Below the pieces are notes generated by a model. That model did not search any database, was not told where the DNA came from, and worked only from the letters and a program-made list of their open reading frames with translations. Positions 19,034 through 27,662 of a stretch of 64,000 bases of DNA are shown here, piece after piece; position 1 is the first letter of the stretch; every line of letters begins with the position of its first letter. Source of the stretch: Xanthomonas hydrangeae (GTDB lineage: Bacteria; Pseudomonadota; Gammaproteobacteria; Xanthomonadales; Xanthomonadaceae); assembly GCA_905142475.1 (NCBI GenBank), contig LR990730.1:2170001-2234000 (forward strand), in the 5' to 3' direction. The position numbers and the translations under genes were made by a program.

Positions 19034-19708
19034 TCAGCCGCCTGTCGGCCTCCAGTTGTCCATGTTGCGCCGATAGACCAACAGACGCGGTGCCTTGGCC
19101 ACCTGCACCGAGGCCTGGCGATCGCCGGCAATCAGCGAAAACCCGATGTCTGCGAGCATGCGCGATAGCGCATTGGCATTGCCGCGGCCCGGGTCGCTGA
19201 TGACGATCTCGCACGAGGGCTTGGCAAGTGCGGGGACGAGTTTTGCCAGCATGGTGGCGTGGCGGATTTCGTAAAGCACGTCGCTGGCGATGATCATGTC
19301 GAACTGGCCCATGTTCGGTGCGCCGGTGTCCCAGTCCAGGCGCCGATACGGCACCGATTCCAGCGAATTGAGCGCAGCGTTGTAGGCCAGAAACACTTCG
19401 GCCAGCGGGTGGTGATCGCTGGCGACGACGTCGGCGCCGCGCCTGCGCAGCACCAGACTTGCCAGCCCCAAGCCGCAACCGAGTTCGAGGATGCGTCTGC
19501 CTTCGATCGGGCGCGTGGCCATCGCTTCTGCCAACAGTTGCCCGGCCGGCCAGACCTGGCCGAACAGACTCCACTGCGCCGACGAAATGCCCGCGTCAGC
19601 TGCGCTTTCATCGGGATCGGCGTACTGCTGCTTGTCGGCCAGTGCGCGAATGACATAGGTCAGTTGCCCGAAGGTCAACTCGTGAATCTGGGTCTGGTAG
19701 CCCGGCAT
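19034..19708 (-). CDS. SAM-dependent methyltransferase (Nnt1/METTL-like)
   Basis: 224 residues. The SAM-binding motif I is RRILELGCGLGLASLVLRRRGADVVASDHHP, followed by FDMIIASDVLYEIRHATML (motif post-II, with a D-V-L-Y pattern seen in class I protein-lysine and nicotinamide N-methyltransferase-like enzymes) and PSCEIVISDPGRGNANALSRML. The N-terminal region WSLFGQVWPAGQLLAEAM matches the preSAM segment of the METTL21-like group. The substrate is unknown; a protein lysine is the likeliest guess from the family. It is a single gene, convergent with 18409-19017. Confidence 0.82.
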   Translation of the reverse strand: MPGYQTQIHELTFGQLTYVIRALADKQQYADPDESAADAGISSAQWSLFGQVWPAGQLLAEAMATRPIEGRRILELGCGLGLASLVLRRRGADVVASDHHPLAEVFLAYNAALNSLESVPYRRLDWDTGAPNMGQFDMIIASDVLYEIRHATMLAKLVPALAKPSCEIVISDPGRGNANALSRMLADIGFSLIAGDRQASVQVAKAPRLLVYRRNMDNWRPTGG

Positions 19709-20031
19709 GGTGATACCGCATGGTCGCCATAGGAAGGCACTGGCGCGGAAAAGAATGTGCGCATCGGCGCCAGAACGGCCGGAGGAGGCGCAGGAGCTGC
19801 TTGGTGCCCGCGCATGCTACGGCAAAACCTTGCCGATGCACGTCTGCGGATGTATAGGCATGGACTTGATCGCGGCTGGGGCAGTGGTGATCAATGTGTT
19901 TTCCAAGGTTGCGCCACACTAGCCTGCACGGGCGAGCGCTGCCGTACTGGCAAAACGCACGCAGCGCATGTGAGGAGTCAACTAACTGCCTCCAACTAGA
20001 CTCCGGTCATGAACATTGCCCTGCGCAGAAG

Positions 20032-21660
20032 ATGCACTTGAACGATCCCGGTCACGGAGCGCAGTGTGCGTCCCACATCAGCGGATCTCGCGGTCCTCCT
20101 GTCGAGAAGCAACGCTCGGATATCTTTTTTGCCGCGGTGGAAACCACGCGGATGCCGATGACGGTGACCGACCCGCATCTGTTGGATAACCCCATCGTGT
20201 TCGCCAACCGCGCATTCCTGGAAATGACCGGGTACTCGTCGGAAGAGGTCATCGGCCACAATTGCCGCTTTCTGCAGGGGCCGGACACCGATCCTGCCAA
20301 CGTCAACGAGGTTCGCGATTCCATCGCCAACCGTCGCGCATTCGCCACCGAAGTGCTGAATTACCGCAAGGACGGTTCTCCGTTCTGGAATGCGCTGTTC
20401 GTCTCGCCGGTGTTCGATGACAAGGGCGAGCTGGTGTATTTCTTCGGTTCGCAGCTGGATGTGAGCCGTCGCCGCGATGCCGAGGATGCCTTGCGTCAGG
20501 CGCAGAAGATGGAAGCGCTGGGTCAATTGACCGGCGGTATCGCGCACGATTTCAATAATCTGCTGCAGGTGATGTCCGGCCATCTGGAAGTGATCCAGAT
20601 GATGGCTGCGGACGGCGGTGGTAATGCCAAACGCATTGCATTCAGTGCCGAGCAGGCGGCCGCTGCCGCGGCCAAGGCGGCCACATTGACCCAGCAATTG
20701 CTCGCATTTTCGCGTAAGCAGAAGTTGCGCGGCGGCGTGGTGAATCTCAACGGTCTGGTGTCGGGCATGAACAACATGGCCGAGCGCACGCTGGGCGACG
20801 ACATCAGCCTGCGGCAGTCGCTGCAAGAGGGGCTGTGGAATTGTCAGATCGACACTACCCAGGCCGAGGTGGCACTGCTGAATGTGTTGATCAACGCGCG
20901 CGATGCGATGGCCTATGCCGAGCGCAAGGAAGTCACGGTACAGACGCAGAATGTGGAGATCATCAGCCACGATCTGTCCGCGTATCACCAGTTGGCACCG
21001 GGCCGCTATGTGAGCATCGCGGTGCGCGACACCGGCTCGGGCATGCCGCCGGACATCGCCAGCCGGGTCATGGAGCCGTTCTTCACCACCAAGGAAGAAG
21101 GCCAGGGCACCGGGCTGGGGTTGTCGATGGTGTACGGCTTCGTCAAGCAGTCTGGCGGCACCGTGCGCATCCATAGCGAAGTGGGCGAGGGCACCACGGT
21201 GCGGCTGTATTTCCCGGCATCCAGCGAGTATGCGGACGACGTGCAGGCGGTCAAACAGCGCGTGATCGAGCAGGGCGGTAGCGAGAACATCCTGATCGTG
21301 GAAGACAAGCAGGACGTGGCGGTGGTCGCCAAGCTTTTTCTGGAAGGTGCCGGCTACCGTGTCCTGTGCGCATCCAGCGGACGCGAAGCAATTGCAGTAC
21401 TGGAGCTGCATCCGGAGGTGGATGCGTTGTTCACCGATCTGATCATGCCGGGCGGCATGAATGGTGTGGTGCTCGCACGCGAGGCCTGCCGCATGCTGCC
21501 CAACATCAAGATTCTGCTCACCACCGGCTACGCCGATGCCGGCATCCAGCGCACCGACGTGGATGGCGCGGAGTTCGGCGTGGTCAACAAGCCGTATACG
21601 CAGAAGGAATTGCTCAAGCGTATCCGCTTGTTGCTGGACGGGCCTGTTGGTGTCTGTTGA
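20032..21660 (+). CDS. LOV-domain hybrid histidine kinase (blue-light receptor)
   Basis: 542 residues from the ATG at 20032. Domain order: a LOV/PAS domain (about 25-130) with the diagnostic flavin-adduct motif GHNCRFLQGPDTDP, including the photoactive Cys; a PAC segment; a HisKA-like dimerisation motif LTGGIAHDFNNLLQVM with the phospho-accepting His; a HATPase_c domain (NVLINARDAM, DTGSGMPPD, GQGTGLGLSMVYG); and a C-terminal receiver domain (phospho-Asp in LFTDLIMPGG, Lys in NKPYTQKEL). No membrane segments. Family knowledge: xanthomonad LOV kinases influence adhesion, motility, exopolysaccharide and virulence in light. No partner regulator is adjacent. Confidence 0.95.
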   Translation: MHLNDPGHGAQCASHISGSRGPPVEKQRSDIFFAAVETTRMPMTVTDPHLLDNPIVFANRAFLEMTGYSSEEVIGHNCRFLQGPDTDPANVNEVRDSIANRRAFATEVLNYRKDGSPFWNALFVSPVFDDKGELVYFFGSQLDVSRRRDAEDALRQAQKMEALGQLTGGIAHDFNNLLQVMSGHLEVIQMMAADGGGNAKRIAFSAEQAAAAAAKAATLTQQLLAFSRKQKLRGGVVNLNGLVSGMNNMAERTLGDDISLRQSLQEGLWNCQIDTTQAEVALLNVLINARDAMAYAERKEVTVQTQNVEIISHDLSAYHQLAPGRYVSIAVRDTGSGMPPDIASRVMEPFFTTKEEGQGTGLGLSMVYGFVKQSGGTVRIHSEVGEGTTVRLYFPASSEYADDVQAVKQRVIEQGGSENILIVEDKQDVAVVAKLFLEGAGYRVLCASSGREAIAVLELHPEVDALFTDLIMPGGMNGVVLAREACRMLPNIKILLTTGYADAGIQRTDVDGAEFGVVNKPYTQKELLKRIRLLLDGPVGVC

Positions 21661-21844
21661 GCGGTGTTTGCCGAGGCAATGCAGATGCCTGGTTGAAAAG
21701 TGTCGCAGCCAAGAGCGACTAATAAAACCGAGCGAGCGGTCAAAACAGTAGCAAGCGGTCGCCTGGCGGTGAGCGTAGTGGTTTTGTTGGTCGCCTCTTG
21801 TTGGATGCAGTCAGACGCCCATGGCACAAGCTGAGTCGGTCGAG

Positions 21845-21953
21845 GGCGCGGTGCCCTCACCGCTCGCGGGACACGCCGCAAGTACGTCCATGTAGGCTCG
21901 GTGGCGGCATCCATGCCGCCACACGGTCCCGCAATCGGTGAGGGCACCGCGCC
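21845..21953 (+). repeat. Palindromic repeat, copy D
   Basis: Perfect 18-bp outer arms GGCGCGGTGCCCTCACCG / CGGTGAGGGCACCGCGCC enclose GCGGGACACGCCGCAAGTAC, TGTAGGCTC and the inner palindrome GGCGGCATCCATGCCGCC. The inner part is shared with copies A, B and C, but the arms are those of copy E (44958-45066). Confidence 0.82.
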
Positions 21954-22092
21954 AGAAAGTGAGTCGGTTGCTTTGTTGAAAGCCTGCCTGTTAATCACGT
22001 TGCATTTGGGAGCTGTAGGACACGCCGTTATCCAAACAACTTACCTCTTACCTCACGCATTGCTTGCACCACGCACACCGACCATCTCGACG

Positions 22093-22200
22093 GGCCCTTG
22101 CCCGCCCACCCTCGCGGGACCTTACGCGGCATGGATGCCGCGTAAGAGCCTACATGGATGTACTTGCGGCGTGTCCCGCGAGGGTGGGCGGGCAAGGGCC
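22093..22200 (-). repeat. Palindromic repeat, copy C
   Basis: Outer arms GGCCCTTGCCCGCC / GGCGGGCAAGGGCC, identical to copies A and B, with the inner palindrome TTACGCGGCATGGATGCCGC. The asymmetric core (GAGCCTACATGGATGTACTT) runs in the opposite direction to copies A, B and D. Confidence 0.82.
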
Positions 22201-22521
22201 CTGCAGCCAAGCCGCAGCCAAGCCGCAGATCATCCGCCCTACAGCGAAGACCCAGATCATCCGCTCTGCAACGGACCGGCATGAAGTCGTTTTTAGCAGT
22301 TCTAAATGCGTGCTGCATTTAGAGCGGCTAACAAAACTACTGCGCGGCCTCCAGGCGTGCGCGGATGGTGCTCGGAATCCTCATGTACCACTCTTACACT
22401 CCGGCCCCTGCGCGCCGTCCACGCCCACCTGACGACCGCTCGCTACATTTTGTCAGCCGCTTTCAGTCGGCAGGCTGCGCGCCCGCCTGGTGGTGGGCGC
22501 AATGGCGCCCGAGCGCCGCGC

Positions 22522-22800
22522 TTACTCTTCGCTCATCGGTGCGACATAGCCATCAGGCTTGTCGGCATTGCGCTCGAACAGGAACTTCTGCAATTCGGCT
22601 TCTAGAAACGCGCGGTGCTTGGGGTCACGTGGCGAGAGCCGGTTTTCGTTGATCAGCATGGTCTGATGCGCCAACCATGCCTGCCATGCGGTCTTGCCGA
22701 TGTGTGCGAACACACGCTGGCCGAGTTCGCCGGGATACGGCACAAAATCCAGGCCGTCGGTGTCGCATTGCTGGTACTGGCAGAACACGGTGCGTGACAT
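22522..22800 (-). CDS. yggX: YggX, Fe(2+)-trafficking / oxidative damage protection protein
   Basis: 92 residues, the full family length. [27 protein letters not shown] and [34 protein letters not shown] are diagnostic. YggX protects iron-sulfur clusters from oxidation and may shuttle ferrous iron; Cys7 is the conserved cysteine. It lies 53 bases downstream of mutY on the same strand, the same pairing as in enterobacteria, where YggX helps maintain the MutY cluster. An AAGGGAA ribosome site precedes the start. Confidence 0.96.
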   Translation of the reverse strand: MSRTVFCQYQQCDTDGLDFVPYPGELGQRVFAHIGKTAWQAWLAHQTMLINENRLSPRDPKHRAFLEAELQKFLFERNADKPDGYVAPMSEE

Positions 22801-22853
22801 GCAAATTCCCTTGGATGCGCGCTCAACGTGCGCGCTTGGAGTGTGAGTGCGCC

Positions 22854-23951
22854 TTACAGAGCGTCGAGCAGTTTGCGGATCGGCGCTGGCAGGCCCAGCG
22901 CTGCGAGATCGGCGCGGGCCACCCAGCGCAGATTGTCATTGTCGCGCACCGCTGTATGCAGCGCGACCTTGCGGATGCGCAACGGCTGCAGATGCAGGCG
23001 GTAATGGCTGAAGGTGTGCACGATCAGTGGCATCTCATCGGCACGCTCGTAATCACCTTGGATATGGTTGGCGAACCATGCGCGCATGCCGCTATCGGTC
23101 TCGGCCTGTGGCAGCGTCCATAGCGAAGCCCAGATACCGGTCGGCGGGCGGCGCTGCAGCAGGATCTGGTTGTCTGCGTTTTCCAGCAGCAGCGCGGTGG
23201 CTTCGCGCTCGGGTAATTGTTTGCCGGGCTTGGGCGTGGGCAATGCTTCCACCAGGCCCTCGCGGCGCGCCACGCAATCGTCCTGCAACGGACACAGCAC
23301 GCAGGCCGGTTTTGCGCGTGTGCATAGCGTGGCGCCGAAATCCATTTGCGCTTGCGTGTAGTCGGCCAGGCGGCCGGCCGGTACATGCGTGACATGCGTC
23401 GTCGCCAGTTGCCATAGCTGCTTTTCGATCACCGGCAGGCCGGGATAGCCGGCAATGCCATGGAAGCGCGTCATCACGCGTTTCACGTTGCCGTCCATGA
23501 TGGCAAAGCGGTCGTTCCAGGCCTGGCTGAGGATGGCGCCCGCCGTGCTGCGGCCGATGCCGGGCAACGCGAGCAGTGCATCGAAATCGCGTGGCAGCTC
23601 GCCATCGTGCAAGGCGACGCAATGCCTGGCGGCCGCATGCAGGTTGCGTGCACGTGCGTAGTAGCCCAGCCCGGCCCAGTGCGCCATCACGGTGTCGTTG
23701 TCGGCCGCAGCCAGGTCGGCCAGGGTCGGGAAGCTGGCGACGAACTTCTGGAAATACGGAATGACCACCGCGACCTGGGTCTGCTGCAGCATGATTTCCG
23801 ACAGCCACACGCGGTAGGGCGCGCGCGGATGTTGCCAGGGCAGATCGTGACGACCGTGGCCGTCGAACCAGTGCAGCAGGCGGTGGACGAAAGCGTCAGC
23901 GGTGGGAGTGGCGTGGTCGGCTGGCATGGGCTCTGCTGGCGATGACTTCAT
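22854..23951 (-). CDS. mutY: A/G-specific adenine glycosylase MutY
   Basis: 365 residues from the ATG at 23951 (a TTG at 23972 would add 7; an ATG at 23927 is also possible). MutY removes adenine mispaired with 8-oxoguanine. Seen: [18 protein letters not shown] (catalytic Glu), the helix-hairpin-helix [13 protein letters not shown], the catalytic Asp in [10 protein letters not shown], the [4Fe-4S] cysteines [17 protein letters not shown] (C-x6-C-x2-C-x5-C), and a C-terminal NUDIX-like domain ([20 protein letters not shown]) that reads 8-oxoG. It is the middle gene of ftsY-mutY-yggX, starting 32 bases after ftsY. Confidence 0.96.
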   Translation of the reverse strand: MKSSPAEPMPADHATPTADAFVHRLLHWFDGHGRHDLPWQHPRAPYRVWLSEIMLQQTQVAVVIPYFQKFVASFPTLADLAAADNDTVMAHWAGLGYYARARNLHAAARHCVALHDGELPRDFDALLALPGIGRSTAGAILSQAWNDRFAIMDGNVKRVMTRFHGIAGYPGLPVIEKQLWQLATTHVTHVPAGRLADYTQAQMDFGATLCTRAKPACVLCPLQDDCVARREGLVEALPTPKPGKQLPEREATALLLENADNQILLQRRPPTGIWASLWTLPQAETDSGMRAWFANHIQGDYERADEMPLIVHTFSHYRLHLQPLRIRKVALHTAVRDNDNLRWVARADLAALGLPAPIRKLLDAL

Positions 23952-23983
23952 AACGGCGGCAGACGCATGCAAGCGCCCGCCGA

Positions 23984-25642
23984 TCAGCTGCCCAACGCTT
24001 TCGGCAGCAACGCATCGACGAAGGCGACCGGGTCGAACACGCGCAGATCTTCCGGGCGCTCGCCGATGCCGGCAAAGCGGATCGGAATATTGAACTCGCG
24101 CGCCAGCGCGAACACCACGCCGCCCTTGGCGGTGCCGTCGAGCTTGGTGACCACAAGGCCGGTGACGCCGACGGCGGCATGGAACTGGCGCAGCTGCGAA
24201 ATGGCGTTCTGGCCGGTGGTGCCGTCGATGACCATCAGCACTTCGTGCGGTGCGGCGGCGTCGATCTTGCCGAGCACGCGGCGGATCTTGCCGAGCTCGT
24301 TCATCAGCCCGGTCTGGGTGTGCAGGCGGCCGGCGGTGTCGGCGATCAAGACCTCGGTGCCGCGCGCCTTGGCGGCCTGCAGCGCGTCGAACGCCACCGA
24401 GGCGGCATCGGCGTTTTGCCCCTGCGCGATCACGGCCACGCCGTTGCGGTCGCCCCAGGCCTGCAGCTGCGCCACCGCGGCGGCGCGGAAGGTGTCACCG
24501 GCGGCCAGCATCAGGCTATTGCCTTCGTCCTTGAAGCGCTTGGCGAGCTTGCCGATGGTGGTGGTCTTGCCGACGCCGTTGACGCCCACGGTGAGAATCA
24601 CGAACGGCTTGACCGAGCGGTCGATGACCAGCGGTTTGGAGACCGGTTGCAGCAGCGCGATGAGATCGGCGCGCAGCGCCTTGAACATCGCCTGTGCATC
24701 GACGAACTCGCGCGACTTCATGCGCTTGCGCAGGCCTTCGACCAAGGCGGTGGTCGCGCCGATACCGACGTCGGCGGTGATCAGTGCGGTTTCGATCTCG
24801 TCGAGCAGATCGTCGTCGAGCTTGGGGTTGCGCGAGAACAGACCGCCGAAGCTGCGCGCGAAGGTGCTGTTGCGCAGACGATCGCGCCAGCCCGGCTTGC
24901 CGGCCGGGGCCGCGGGTAGTGCATCGCGCTGGCCAACGATGCTGTCGTTGTCCTGGCTAGTCGGCAGCAGGGTGCTGACGACGACCGGCGGGGTGACGAC
25001 GGGCGTGGCGACGGTGGGGGTTACGGCAACGGCCGGAGCTGCAGATGGCGGTGCAGCGGCAGGCGGTGCAACGACAGCTGGTGTTGCAGCTGGCGGGGCG
25101 GCAGGTGCCGCAGTCGTCGATGGTGCGGCAGGTGCAAGCGCAGGAGTCGCAGTCTGCGACGGCGCTGCAGGCTGCGCGGGTGCAGCAGCAGGCAGCACCG
25201 GCGCGGTGTGTGGCTGCGCAACAACCGGCGCCACCACCACTGGAATGGGGGCAGTAGGCGTGACGGACGGTTTGGGATCAGGCAGCGCCTGCAATGCCGA
25301 AGGCGCGGGCGTTGCCGGCGGGGCAGGCGCGGTGGGCACTGCGGCGATGCTCTGGGCCTGCCCGGTACGCGCGGCGGTATCTTGCGCAAGCTGCTCGGCC
25401 GGAGCGGCAGCGGGCGTCGCCGGCTCGGCCTGTGCGGGAGCAGGCGTGGCAACCGGTGCAGCAACCGGCACCGCTGCTGGCGTGCCGCTCGGCGTAGTGG
25501 CCGGCATGGCCTCAACCGGCGAAACCGGGGGGGCGGCAGAAGGTGCGGTCGGAAATGCGGCTGCCAGTTCTTCCAGGCTGTAGCGCGAGGTACGCGCGCT
25601 GTCGGGCGTGGTTGGCTTGTTGCGGCGAAAGAAGCTGGCCAT
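23984..25642 (-). CDS. ftsY: Signal recognition particle receptor FtsY
   Basis: 552 residues from the ATG at 25642 (MASFFRRNKPTT). The C-terminal NG domain is canonical: SRNPKLDDDLLDEIETALITADVGI (N domain), GVNGVGKTTTIGKLAKRF (P-loop), DTAGRLHTQTGLMNEL, VVTKLDGTAKGGVVFAL and FAGIGERPEDLRVFD. It docks ribosome-SRP complexes at the membrane with Ffh. Unusual is the N-terminal A domain: residues of about 35-255 are an alanine/proline/valine-rich low-complexity linker, where E. coli FtsY has an acidic domain. The linker probably sets membrane association. Confidence 0.96.
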   Translation of the reverse strand: MASFFRRNKPTTPDSARTSRYSLEELAAAFPTAPSAAPPVSPVEAMPATTPSGTPAAVPVAAPVATPAPAQAEPATPAAAPAEQLAQDTAARTGQAQSIAAVPTAPAPPATPAPSALQALPDPKPSVTPTAPIPVVVAPVVAQPHTAPVLPAAAPAQPAAPSQTATPALAPAAPSTTAAPAAPPAATPAVVAPPAAAPPSAAPAVAVTPTVATPVVTPPVVVSTLLPTSQDNDSIVGQRDALPAAPAGKPGWRDRLRNSTFARSFGGLFSRNPKLDDDLLDEIETALITADVGIGATTALVEGLRKRMKSREFVDAQAMFKALRADLIALLQPVSKPLVIDRSVKPFVILTVGVNGVGKTTTIGKLAKRFKDEGNSLMLAAGDTFRAAAVAQLQAWGDRNGVAVIAQGQNADAASVAFDALQAAKARGTEVLIADTAGRLHTQTGLMNELGKIRRVLGKIDAAAPHEVLMVIDGTTGQNAISQLRQFHAAVGVTGLVVTKLDGTAKGGVVFALAREFNIPIRFAGIGERPEDLRVFDPVAFVDALLPKALGS

Positions 25643-25846
25643 TGGCAACGCAGTTGGGGAAACCAGAAATTCTACCATCCGGACCCTGGCTCGCCTTGAC
25701 GCGACCTTCAGCGCCGCCTCATCCGGGGCAGCATCCGGTGCGCCGCATGGTCGCCGCAAGGACTACGCAAATCACATCGCAACGGCAAACCCAATCCTGC
25801 CGAATTCGGCATTTGTGCCAGCCGTATGTCAGCGCCGATTTTTCGT

Positions 25847-26563
25847 TTACAACTGACCTTTGAGCGCGCGGTAATCGCGCGGCGTCATGCCGACCGTGGC
25901 CTTGAATTGGCGTGCGAACGCGCTCTGGTCGGCAAAGCCGCAACGTTGCCCGATGCTGGCGATGCTGTCGTCGCCGTACAGCAGCCGCATCGCCGATTCG
26001 ATGCGCAGCTTGGTCAGCAGTTGCTGCGGTGTCACCTGGAATACGCGGCGGAAATGCCGCTCCAGCTGCGCCACCGACAAGCCGGCCAGGTCGGCCAGGC
26101 TCTGCACGCGCAGGTTGTCGCCGAAGTTGGCCTGCATGTGCTCCATCACCTGGCTCAAGCGTTCGTATGCGGAGTGACGGCTGTCGGGCTGGCCCAGATC
26201 GCGCGAAATACCCACGATGCCGATCACTTCGTCTGCTTCGCACAGCGGGCGCTTGAAGGTCAGGCACCAGCCGGGCAGGCGATTGGGGTACAGATGTACC
26301 TCCAATTGATTGTCGATGAGCTCGCCGCACAGTACACGACGGTCCTGCATCATGTAGCTTCCGCCCAGCGGCAGCGGGAACACTTCCAGCGGCGAGCGGC
26401 CGATGATTTCGCTGCGCAGCTTGCGTCCCAGCCGGCGCACGAGCGTAAGGTTGCAGTGGGTGTAGCGGCCCTGCCCATCCTTGATGAAGAACACCACGTC
26501 CGGCAGTGCGTCGAACAGCGTCTGCATTTCCAGCGCGGGAAGGTTGAGGTCCATCGGCGTCAT
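25847..26563 (-). CDS. PAS-AraC transcriptional regulator of hydroxyproline catabolism
   Basis: 238 residues from the ATG at 26563 (a GTG at 26590 is an alternative). The N-terminal half is a PAS-like sensor (MQTLFDALPDVVFFIKDGQGRYTHCNLTLVRRLG and VIGIVGISRDLGQ). The C-terminal half is an AraC/XylS pair of helix-turn-helices: VQSLADLAGLSVAQLERHFRRVFQ and SIASIGQRCGFADQSAFARQFKATVGMTPRDYR. It is divergent from the hydroxyproline epimerase gene, with about 160 bases between them, which strongly suggests that it controls that operon. The PAS ligand is unknown; a hydroxyproline isomer or a pathway intermediate is a natural guess. Confidence 0.9.
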   Translation of the reverse strand: MTPMDLNLPALEMQTLFDALPDVVFFIKDGQGRYTHCNLTLVRRLGRKLRSEIIGRSPLEVFPLPLGGSYMMQDRRVLCGELIDNQLEVHLYPNRLPGWCLTFKRPLCEADEVIGIVGISRDLGQPDSRHSAYERLSQVMEHMQANFGDNLRVQSLADLAGLSVAQLERHFRRVFQVTPQQLLTKLRIESAMRLLYGDDSIASIGQRCGFADQSAFARQFKATVGMTPRDYRALKGQL

Positions 26564-26723
26564 GGTGGCGGTCACGATTGACGGCTGCACGAAAGGCGCG
26601 GCCCAGCAATGATCCTAGCGCAAACGCGGGGCTGTGAACCGGGTTGTCGATTGTGCAGATTTCCGCATTTGCAACTCGCATTGGACGCTAGTCGCCTGCC
26701 AGCCCGCAGTGGGAGCATGAGCC
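26564..26723. promoter_or_regulatory. Divergent control region of the hydroxyproline operon
   Basis: 160 bases between the divergent AraC-type gene and the epimerase gene. It includes GTTGTCGATTGTGCAG, relatively A/T-rich for this genome, and GGACGCTAGTCGCCTGCC. No inverted or direct repeat of convincing length was found. It is labelled regulatory because of its position only. Confidence 0.45.
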
Positions 26724-27662
26724 ATGCACACCATCGACGTCATCGACTCTCATACGGCCGGCGAACCTACCCGCGTGGTCCTCTCCGGCTTCCCCGATCT
26801 GGGCGATGGCGATCTGGCGCAGTGTCGCGAGCGGTTTCGCAGCGATTTCGATCAGTGGCGCAGCGCGATCGCCTGCGAACCACGCGGCTCGGACACCATG
26901 GTCGGCGCCTTGTTGCTGCCGCCACGCGACCCCAGCGCCTGCACCGGGGTGATCTTCTTCAACAACGTCGGCTACCTGGGCATGTGCGGACACGGCACCA
27001 TCGGAGTGGTGCGCACGCTGGCCGCGCTGGGGCGCATCGCGCCGGGCCAGCATCGCATCGAAACCCCGGTCGGCACGGTCGGCGTGGAGCTGGCCGAAGA
27101 CGGCACGGTGTCGGTCGACAATGTCGAGAGTTATCGCTTTGCGACCGGCGTGGAGGTGGACGTGCCCGGGCATGGCAGGGTGCGCGGCGATGTGGCCTGG
27201 GGCGGCAACTGGTTCTTCATCACCGAGCAGGCGCCGTGTGTGCTGGATCTGGCGCATCAGCGCGAGTTGACCGCTTATACCGAAGCGATCCGGCTGGCCT
27301 TGGAAGCGGCCGGCATCACCGGTGAGGCCGGTGGCGAGATCGACCATATCGAAGTCAATGGCCCCGCGCCCGATGCCAGCGGCCTGGCACGTAATTTCGT
27401 GCTGTGCCCGGGCCTGGCCTACGACCGCTCGCCGTGCGGCACCGGCACCAGCGCCAAACTGGCCTGCCTGGCCGCCGACGGCAAGCTGGGCGAGGGCGAA
27501 CATTGGATGCAGCAAGGCATCCTGGGCAGCACGTTCGAAGGCAGTTATCGGTTGAGTGGGCGTGGCATTGCGCCGCGCATCAGTGGGCAGGCCTACATCA
27601 CCGCGCGCTCGCAGTTGTCGATCGACCCGGCCGACCCGTTCGCCTGGGGCATCGTGGCCTGA
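26724..27662 (+). CDS. 4-hydroxyproline 2-epimerase
   Basis: 312 residues of the proline racemase family. Both catalytic cysteines are present: YLGMCGHGTIG (about Cys88) and YDRSPCGTGTSAKLACLA (about Cys238). The second cysteine separates racemases and epimerases from the trans-3-hydroxyproline dehydratases, which have threonine there. Neighbouring hydroxyproline genes then favour the epimerase over proline racemase. It converts trans-4-hydroxy-L-proline to cis-4-hydroxy-D-proline in the cytoplasm. First gene of an operon; its stop codon TGA shares its last base with the next ATG. Confidence 0.95.
   Translation: MHTIDVIDSHTAGEPTRVVLSGFPDLGDGDLAQCRERFRSDFDQWRSAIACEPRGSDTMVGALLLPPRDPSACTGVIFFNNVGYLGMCGHGTIGVVRTLAALGRIAPGQHRIETPVGTVGVELAEDGTVSVDNVESYRFATGVEVDVPGHGRVRGDVAWGGNWFFITEQAPCVLDLAHQRELTAYTEAIRLALEAAGITGEAGGEIDHIEVNGPAPDASGLARNFVLCPGLAYDRSPCGTGTSAKLACLAADGKLGEGEHWMQQGILGSTFEGSYRLSGRGIAPRISGQAYITARSQLSIDPADPFAWGIVA

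Larger units (their letters stand above)
21661..22521. other. 861-base gene-free interval with paired palindromic repeats
   Basis: No credible gene. It holds two palindromic repeats (21845-21953 and 22093-22200) separated by 139 bases and a GGGCGC/GCGCCC hairpin at 22495-22510 just beyond the stop of yggX. The stretch 22253-22340 contains short phrases (CAGATCATCCGCTCTGCA, AGAGCGGCTAACAAAACT) that recur near the other repeat copies. Confidence 0.7.

Noticed and set aside
21661..22521. CRISPR array
   Set aside because: Repeats are two long palindromes with differing arms, not regularly spaced short repeats, and no cas gene is present.
26724..27662. Proline racemase or trans-3-hydroxyproline dehydratase
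   Set aside because: Both cysteines rule out the dehydratase, and the neighbouring hydroxyproline genes favour the epimerase over the racemase.
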